Shown here: piece by piece, positions 8,524 to 13,863 of the stretch
Layout of the letters: every line of letters begins with the position of its first letter
How positions within the stretch are numbered: the stretch's first letter is position 1
Source: an uncultured Anaerococcus sp.
Lineage (GTDB): Bacteria; Bacillota; Clostridia; Tissierellales; Peptoniphilaceae
Direction of reading: 5' to 3'
Length of the DNA stretch: 13,863 nucleotides
Assembly: GCA_902465755.1 (NCBI GenBank)
Contig: CABQOK010000015.1
Coordinates: 1 to 13,863 of the forward strand
Notes under the pieces: model-generated
The model's input: the letters and a program-made list of their open reading frames with translations, nothing else
What the model was told of the DNA's origin: nothing
Databases searched by the model: none
Made by a program: the position numbers and the translations under genes

Positions 8524-8639
8524 AGAGGGTTATTTATTATATATATAGTAGGAAGTTACTCAATAAAAAACACCAGATTATTATAGAAATAAATCTGGCA
8601 TTGCTTTTTGTTCTTAACATAAAAATAAGTAAGCCCTCT
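8524..8639. repeat. Imperfect inverted repeat enclosing the terminator
   Basis: The left arm from 8524 begins AGAGGGTTATTTATT. The right arm, ending at 8639, reads AGAGGGCTTACTTATT on the opposite strand. They agree with one inserted base and one mismatch over about 15 positions. The 116-bp unit has the terminator hairpin in its middle. It may be an extended terminator or a small MITE-like element; no clear target duplication is visible. Confidence 0.4.
8565..8606 (-). terminator. Terminator after the Crp-family gene
   Basis: Arms CCAGATT and AATCTGG (plus-strand 8573-8579 and 8592-8598) form an exact 7-bp stem. On the minus strand it is followed by TGTTTTTTATT, a Rho-independent terminator. 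The plus strand also has a T-run (8604-8608), so it could work in both directions. It separates the regulator gene from the surface protein gene. Confidence 0.75.
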
Positions 8640-8645
8640 AACTTA

Positions 8646-9293
8646 TCAAATCATAGCTTCCAGTGATTTTTTATCTATAATCCTTACTTCCTTGTCGCAA
8701 ACTTTAATGAGCCCAGCCTTATCCATTTTAGATAAGCTCCTAGAAAGGGAGGGACGAGTTGTTGCGAGATAATCGGCCCACTCTTCTCTTGAAATAGATA
8801 AATGAACTAGCCCACCTTCTTCATTATCAAGGAGGAAGGCTGCGATTTTCTGTTTGAGATTGGCTTGGGAGTTGATTTGGTTTTTCTTGGATAACTTGAG
8901 GCTTTTCTTAGCAAGGATATCTATGAAGTTAAGGCGTAGATTCTTCGACCTTGTACTCATAATAAGCTTTCTAAAGTCCTTTATTACGAAGATTTCGCTA
9001 TCCTTATCGGCCTCAGCCCAAAAATCGTAGGGCTTTTTAAGGTAAGCATAGACTTCTCCGAAAATCGCTGGCTTATTGAAGCTTGCAATGATATATCGCT
9101 TACCCTCTGGGTCAATCTTGTAGACCTTGACGCTGCCCTTTTTGAGATAATAAAAGTCTTCCTTGACCTCACCCTTATTGAAAATATGGCTGCCCTTTGG
9201 ATAGACCATCTCATAAGTTTGGCTAAGAAGTTCTATTTCTCTTAGCTCTTCATCTGTTAGATTCTTAAAAATTGGAATTTCTCTAAGATCCAT
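8646..9293 (-). CDS. Crp/Fnr-family transcriptional regulator
   Basis: A 215-residue protein, the usual Crp/Fnr length. Residues about 8-115 form the cyclic-nucleotide-binding-type beta-roll, with the PKGSHIFNKGE opening and the FGEVYAYL stretch (78-85). Residues about 168-195 form the winged-helix reader (SREEWADYLATTRPSLSRSL). The segment after FGE lacks the Arg-Ser/Thr-Ala of cAMP-binding proteins, and there is no N-terminal Cys cluster as in Fnr, so neither cAMP nor an iron-sulfur cluster is the likely signal. I chose ATG 9293 because AAGGAAGG lies 5 nt upstream. The frame extends upstream to a TTG at 9350, but that would overlap the preceding terminator's T-run and this gene's own -10 region. 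It lies downstream of an MFS gene, and the targets and ligand are unknown. Confidence 0.88.
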   Translation of the reverse strand: MDLREIPIFKNLTDEELREIELLSQTYEMVYPKGSHIFNKGEVKEDFYYLKKGSVKVYKIDPEGKRYIIASFNKPAIFGEVYAYLKKPYDFWAEADKDSEIFVIKDFRKLIMSTRSKNLRLNFIDILAKKSLKLSKKNQINSQANLKQKIAAFLLDNEEGGLVHLSISREEWADYLATTRPSLSRSLSKMDKAGLIKVCDKEVRIIDKKSLEAMI

Positions 9294-9298
9294 GCATA

Positions 9299-9306
9299 CC
9301 TTCCTT
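9299..9306 (-). promoter_or_regulatory. Ribosome binding site fixing the Crp-family start
   Basis: AAGGAAGG lies 5 nt before ATG 9293. No comparable site precedes the TTG at 9350, which follows directly on the terminator of the MFS gene. Confidence 0.75.
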
Positions 9307-9312
9307 CTATAT

Positions 9313-9350
9313 ATTATAGTAAAACACTTGCTATTATTATACGTCAGCAA
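9313..9350 (-). promoter_or_regulatory. Promoter and possible operator of the Crp-family gene
   Basis: Two TATAAT boxes are present on the minus strand (9313-9318 and 9336-9341), both without a convincing -35. The region also holds CTATA-3-TATAG (around the proximal box) and TTGCT-13-AGCAA (9328-9350). These symmetric elements would suit binding by a dimeric regulator, possibly the Crp protein itself. Promoter presence is plausible; operator function is a guess. Confidence 0.4.
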
Positions 9351-9368
9351 AAAAACCCCGCAGGGTCC
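9349..9368 (-). terminator. Terminator after the MFS transporter gene
   Basis: Just after the MFS stop codon the minus strand reads GGACCC, a TGCG loop, then GGGT followed by a run of T (seven in all). The core stem ACCC/GGGT is short but GC-rich and can be lengthened by G-U pairs with the T-run. This fits a compact Rho-independent terminator. Confidence 0.6.
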
Positions 9369-9370
9369 TC

Positions 9371-10510
9371 TTACTTACTTTCCTTAAGAAAAGCTAAGTC
9401 ATAGATCAAAAACAAGGCCAAAAGAACTGCAAATCCTAGAAAAACCCTAGTGAGATTTTCTGTATTAAACAAGTTCTTGAAAAGAACAAGGACGAAGGGA
9501 GAAGCCATAGCCCCGAGATTGTTTCCAGCAAACATTATGCCCGTGGCTTTAGTTATATGTCTTTGGTCCATTTGATTTCCCAAATCTCCTACTGCATAGG
9601 ATATGCAGATTGACTGGGCGAAGGTCGCAAGGGCAAGGCCTAGGACTAGAAGAATAATAGAATCATCCCTTACAGCTATCAGAAGACTTCCTCCAATCAT
9701 CATAAGAATTGCAATATTTAATGACTTCTTCCCAAATATATCATAAAACTTACCAAAGGCGAATCCTCCAACCATACCCACAAACATTATGAAAATCGTA
9801 TATAGACTAATCGATTCTCCCAAAACACCATTTGCCGCTAGGACAGTAGGAAACCTCAAATTCATAGCATTATTGGTCATTATAGCTACCATGGAAAGGA
9901 CTATATAGAAAATCACGAATTTATTAGGCCTAAAGCTTCCCGAATCTTCCTTCTTGGATAGGGGAAGGTCAGGAACACTTCTTAGGAAAAATATGAGTGG
10001 AATTATTGCAAAAGGATAAATTGCAAAGCTTAGATACAAATCGTCCTTGCCTATCACACCTGCAAGAAGAATAGCAATGATTAAGCCTATCATCTCGAAG
10101 GCGTTTCTGTAGCCCATAAGCTTAGCCTTCTTTACCCCCTTATTGAAAATCCCTATATAAGTCGAAGAATTGGTCGCATAAATCCCCACACCAGTACCAA
10201 GAATCAACCTATTTAGAATAATAGAAAGCTCATTTCTAAAAACAAGAGGAATAAGTCCACTCAGACTTACAAGAGAAAGTCCCAAGATAGTAGACTTCCT
10301 CATCCCAATCTTCTCATTAATCTCTCCTGCCAAAAGCAAGAAAATAGTCGCACTGATAGCATTAAGGCTTAGAATAATCTCGGTCGTGCTAATTGATAAA
10401 CCAAGCTCTTCTATAATACTAGGGGCAAATTGATTTGTAGCAATATGGGTCGTATGGAAGAGGGCAAGCCCAAGCACCGCCCAATCCCTTGTCTGAATCT
10501 TTCTCATCAT
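9371..10510 (-). CDS. Major facilitator superfamily transporter
   Basis: 379 residues with about twelve hydrophobic segments (roughly 10-30, 41-60, 72-90, 93-113, 135-153, 158-176, 198-216, 234-255, 264-280, 285-308, 325-346 and 352-373). The MFS loop motif between helices 2 and 3 is visible as GEINEKIGMRK (62-72), and its counterpart in the second half is GKFYDIFGKK (253-262). A longer polar loop (about 180-196) separates the two six-helix halves. The start has two adjacent ATGs: 10507 leaves a better gap (5 nt) from AAGGA than 10510 (2 nt), so the protein may be 378 residues. The substrate cannot be told from sequence. Possible roles are drug efflux or uptake of a small organic anion. It has its own promoter and terminator, so membership in the upstream sugar operon is uncertain. 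Confidence 0.85.
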   Translation of the reverse strand: MMRKIQTRDWAVLGLALFHTTHIATNQFAPSIIEELGLSISTTEIILSLNAISATIFLLLAGEINEKIGMRKSTILGLSLVSLSGLIPLVFRNELSIILNRLILGTGVGIYATNSSTYIGIFNKGVKKAKLMGYRNAFEMIGLIIAILLAGVIGKDDLYLSFAIYPFAIIPLIFFLRSVPDLPLSKKEDSGSFRPNKFVIFYIVLSMVAIMTNNAMNLRFPTVLAANGVLGESISLYTIFIMFVGMVGGFAFGKFYDIFGKKSLNIAILMMIGGSLLIAVRDDSIILLVLGLALATFAQSICISYAVGDLGNQMDQRHITKATGIMFAGNNLGAMASPFVLVLFKNLFNTENLTRVFLGFAVLLALFLIYDLAFLKESK

Positions 10511-10579
10511 CTTCCTTTAATTACCTTCCACCATAGGATTCGTAATCCCATAGAAACTTAGATCAATATTATCACAAAT

Positions 10580-10608
10580 ATTAAACTACAATATAGGACA
10601 ATTGGCAA
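10580..10608 (-). promoter_or_regulatory. Putative promoter of the MFS transporter gene
   Basis: On the minus strand -35 TTGCCA (10603-10608) is followed after 17 bases by -10 TTTAAT (10580-10585), about 65 nt upstream of the start codon. It lies in the 137-bp gap after the dehydratase gene, where I see no convincing terminator, so read-through from the upstream operon is also possible. Confidence 0.45.
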
Positions 10609-10647
10609 AAGGCTTGATGGCGGATGGATTTTTCTATTTTGAATGAT

Positions 10648-12399
10648 TTAATCGTCAAATTCGAGATAGGCACCCTTCATTGGGCTTACTGAATGTTCTG
10701 CCAAAAGCTTTATAGCACCACGCTTGTACTTACTTTCTCTCTTAGTTAATTTCTCTCTTCTTTGCTCCAGAATCTGATCAATCTCTTCCCTATCACATTT
10801 TTTCCTGTCTATACCGATAATATTTAATTTTCTTTCAGGAATATTAATTTCTATAATATCGCCTTCTTCCACTAGGGCGATAGGCCCACCCTTTGCCGCT
10901 TCTGGACTAACGTGACCTATTACTGGACCAGTTGATGCTCCCGAAAATCTTCCATCAGTTATTAGTGCTATAGATGCTCCCAATTCTTTATCAGAGCTAA
11001 TAGCCTCAGAAGTGTAGAACATTTCTGGCATTCCGCTGCCCACTGGACCTTCATACCTTATAAATACTGCCTCTCCCTTATTTATATCATGATTAAGTAC
11101 TGCCTTTAAGCATTCTTCTTCACTATCAAATGGTCTGGCAATTAATTCAGCCACAAACATTTCTTTTGGGCATGCGGTATGTTTTATAACAGCTCCTTCA
11201 GGTGCTAAATTCCCCTTTAGTACAGATACTGATCCTTCAACTCCTATAGGGTTATTATATGGTTTTATTACATCTTCTTTTTCTACCTTACTATTATATT
11301 TTTCATTAAATTTATCTAGTAGATCCTGACATTTTTCATAGTAACCGCTTTGTTCCAATTCTTCTAAGTTTTCTCTTAGCGTTTTACCAGTGATCGTCAT
11401 CTCATCAAGATATAATAAGTCCTTATATTCTTCCATTATAGCTGGCAAGCCTCCTGCATAATAAAATAACTCGGCAGGCCATTTTCCAGCTGGCCTTATA
11501 TTAAGAAGAAATCTCGCTTTTCTATGAATTCTATCAAAGTCATCTCCATCGATTTCGATATTTAATTCATGGGCAATCGCTGGTAAATGCATCATAGCAT
11601 TTGTAGATCCTGATATAGCAGCGTGGATCATTATTGCGTTTTCGAAACTTCTTTTAGTTAGAATTCTGGATGGTTTCATGGACTCATCACCTACGATTTC
11701 TATAGCTCTCTTTCCTACTTTCTTGGCATATTCTTTTATTTCTTCTCCTATAGCTGGTAAAACTGAACTTCCAGGAAGAGCGAGACCCAGTGCTTCTGCC
11801 ATTATCTGCATTGTCGTTGCAGTGCCAATAAAAGAGCAAGATCCACAGGAAGGACAAGCGTTATGCTTAGCCCATGTTAATTTTTCTTTTGTAATTTCTC
11901 CTCTTTCATATTGGGCGCTATACATTCCAATTTGTTCAAGGGTTAGCATTTCAGGGCCTGCAGCCATAACCCCTCCAGGTAGAAATATTGACGGCAAGTC
12001 TGATCTTAACATACCCATCAAAGAACCTGGGGCTCCCTTGTCACAAGAAGCTATATATACAGCAGAATCAAATTGTAAAGCATTAGATTGTATTTCAATC
12101 ATATTTGCAATCATTTCTCTGCTGACCAGTGAGTAGTTTATTCCATCTGTACCTTGACTCTGACCGTCGCACATATCAGTATAATAATATCTTGAGCCGA
12201 ATCCCCCATTAGCAAATATTTCTTTTCTGACAATTTCAACCAATGAATCCAGGTGCTTCGATCCAGGATGAGAATCTCCAAATGTCGAACCAATATATAT
12301 TTGTGGCTTAGATAAATCCTCTATCTCCCATCCCATACCTAATCTTAGGGGATCTAATTCAGGTGCAATTTCTCTGGATTTTTGCGAATTTAATGTCAT
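10648..12399 (-). CDS. IlvD/Edd-family dehydratase, probably sugar-acid (aldonate) dehydratase
   Basis: 583 residues, near the usual family length. Candidate [2Fe-2S] ligands are C77 (MCDG), C119 (SCDK) and C188 (in CPSCGSC, 182-188); K121 follows the second. The active-site Ser region is ITDGRFSGASTG (480-491). Several blocks resemble E. coli YjhG/YagF-type xylonate dehydratase as I recall it rather than anabolic IlvD: GMGW near the N-terminus, SCDKGAP, IHAAISGSTN, GNLAPEGAVIK and RFSGAST where IlvD has RFSGGTS. The family removes water from dihydroxy acids to give 2-keto-3-deoxy acids. Here the substrate is likely an aldonate, feeding a KDG-type route. An AAGGAGT ribosome site precedes the ATG. 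It follows malH by 66 bp on the same strand, with no other branched-chain amino acid genes in the window. A true dihydroxy-acid dehydratase (ilvD) cannot be excluded. Confidence 0.85.
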   Translation of the reverse strand: MTLNSQKSREIAPELDPLRLGMGWEIEDLSKPQIYIGSTFGDSHPGSKHLDSLVEIVRKEIFANGGFGSRYYYTDMCDGQSQGTDGINYSLVSREMIANMIEIQSNALQFDSAVYIASCDKGAPGSLMGMLRSDLPSIFLPGGVMAAGPEMLTLEQIGMYSAQYERGEITKEKLTWAKHNACPSCGSCSFIGTATTMQIMAEALGLALPGSSVLPAIGEEIKEYAKKVGKRAIEIVGDESMKPSRILTKRSFENAIMIHAAISGSTNAMMHLPAIAHELNIEIDGDDFDRIHRKARFLLNIRPAGKWPAELFYYAGGLPAIMEEYKDLLYLDEMTITGKTLRENLEELEQSGYYEKCQDLLDKFNEKYNSKVEKEDVIKPYNNPIGVEGSVSVLKGNLAPEGAVIKHTACPKEMFVAELIARPFDSEEECLKAVLNHDINKGEAVFIRYEGPVGSGMPEMFYTSEAISSDKELGASIALITDGRFSGASTGPVIGHVSPEAAKGGPIALVEEGDIIEINIPERKLNIIGIDRKKCDREEIDQILEQRREKLTKRESKYKRGAIKLLAEHSVSPMKGAYLEFDD

Positions 12400-12424
12400 T
12401 TTTACTCCTTTTGTATAAATGCAA

Positions 12425-12450
12425 TTAAGAGCAGACTAAGCTGCCCTTAA
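12425..12450 (-). promoter_or_regulatory. Intercistronic hairpin between malH and the dehydratase gene
   Basis: On the minus strand UUAAGGGCAG and CUGCUCUUAA pair as a 10-bp stem with one G-U, around a 6-nt loop. No solid T-run follows (TTGCATTTAT), so full termination is unlikely. It may protect or process the mRNA, or reduce downstream expression relative to malH. Confidence 0.45.
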
Positions 12451-12465
12451 TAAATTTTCTACTTA

Positions 12466-13837
<1,372 letters not shown>

Positions 13838-13863
13838 TTGTTCTCAATCCCAATTTCTTGTGG

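Noticed and set aside
8984..9214. Alternative minus-strand frame of 76 codons inside the Crp-family gene
   Set aside because: It overlaps the well-supported regulator in another frame and resembles no known protein.
9294..9350. A 19-residue N-terminal extension of the Crp-family protein starting from TTG at 9350
   Set aside because: The extension would start within the T-run of the previous terminator and cover the gene's own -10 boxes, and it has no ribosome site. The ATG at 9293 has AAGGAAGG at 5 nt and matches the family's normal N-terminus.
10560..10590. A Crp/Fnr-box-like site near the MFS promoter (TTGTGATAATATTGATC)
   Set aside because: The two halves are not properly symmetric (offset by one base) and the region is AT-rich, so chance similarity is likely.
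11678..12136. Plus-strand frame of 152 codons inside the dehydratase gene
   Set aside because: It is antisense to conserved dehydratase motifs, which explains its openness. No independent coding evidence.
10648..12399. Dehydratase as part of branched-chain amino acid biosynthesis
   Set aside because: No ilvB, ilvC, ilvE or leu genes are in the window, and several signature blocks lean to sugar-acid dehydratases. Kept only as an alternative.

Overview
The window is AT-rich and every gene I can support lies on the minus strand, so transcription runs from high to low coordinates. Gram-positive-type Shine-Dalgarno sequences, a giant secreted protein with SpaA/Cna-B and G5 modules, a PTS-type phospho-alpha-glucosidase and the codon use point to a low-GC Gram-positive anaerobe. 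A Peptoniphilaceae-type anaerobic coccus (Anaerococcus, Peptoniphilus and relatives) is my best guess, by inference only.

Right part (10648-13863): a GH4 6-phospho-alpha-glucosidase (malH/glvA type) is followed 66 bp later by an IlvD/Edd-family dehydratase. The dehydratase resembles sugar-acid (aldonate) dehydratases more than the biosynthetic IlvD. A strong 19-bp palindrome, probably an operator, sits upstream of malH, and a 10-bp-stem hairpin separates the two genes. Together they look like a carbohydrate-utilisation operon whose upstream part (a PTS permease would be expected) lies outside the window.

Middle part (8646-10510): an MFS transporter with its own plausible promoter ends in a short hairpin-plus-T terminator. 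A Crp/Fnr-family regulator follows with its own -10 box. Its true start is an internal ATG at 9293, not the longer TTG-initiated frame. A hairpin terminator follows the regulator, nested in a larger imperfect inverted repeat.

Left part (1-8361): one uninterrupted reading frame of 2787 codons starts at 8361 and is still open at base 1. It encodes a giant secreted surface protein: signal peptide, N-terminal region, long Lys/Glu-rich segment, adhesin-like region, five SpaA/Cna-B modules separated by large beta-rich spacers, one complete G5-like domain and the start of a second. It contains no cysteine in the part seen. The C-terminus, where a cell-wall anchor would be expected, is off the left edge. 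It has a good sigma-A type promoter and a leader with potential secondary structure.

No rRNA, tRNA, CRISPR array, transposase gene or phage gene was seen.
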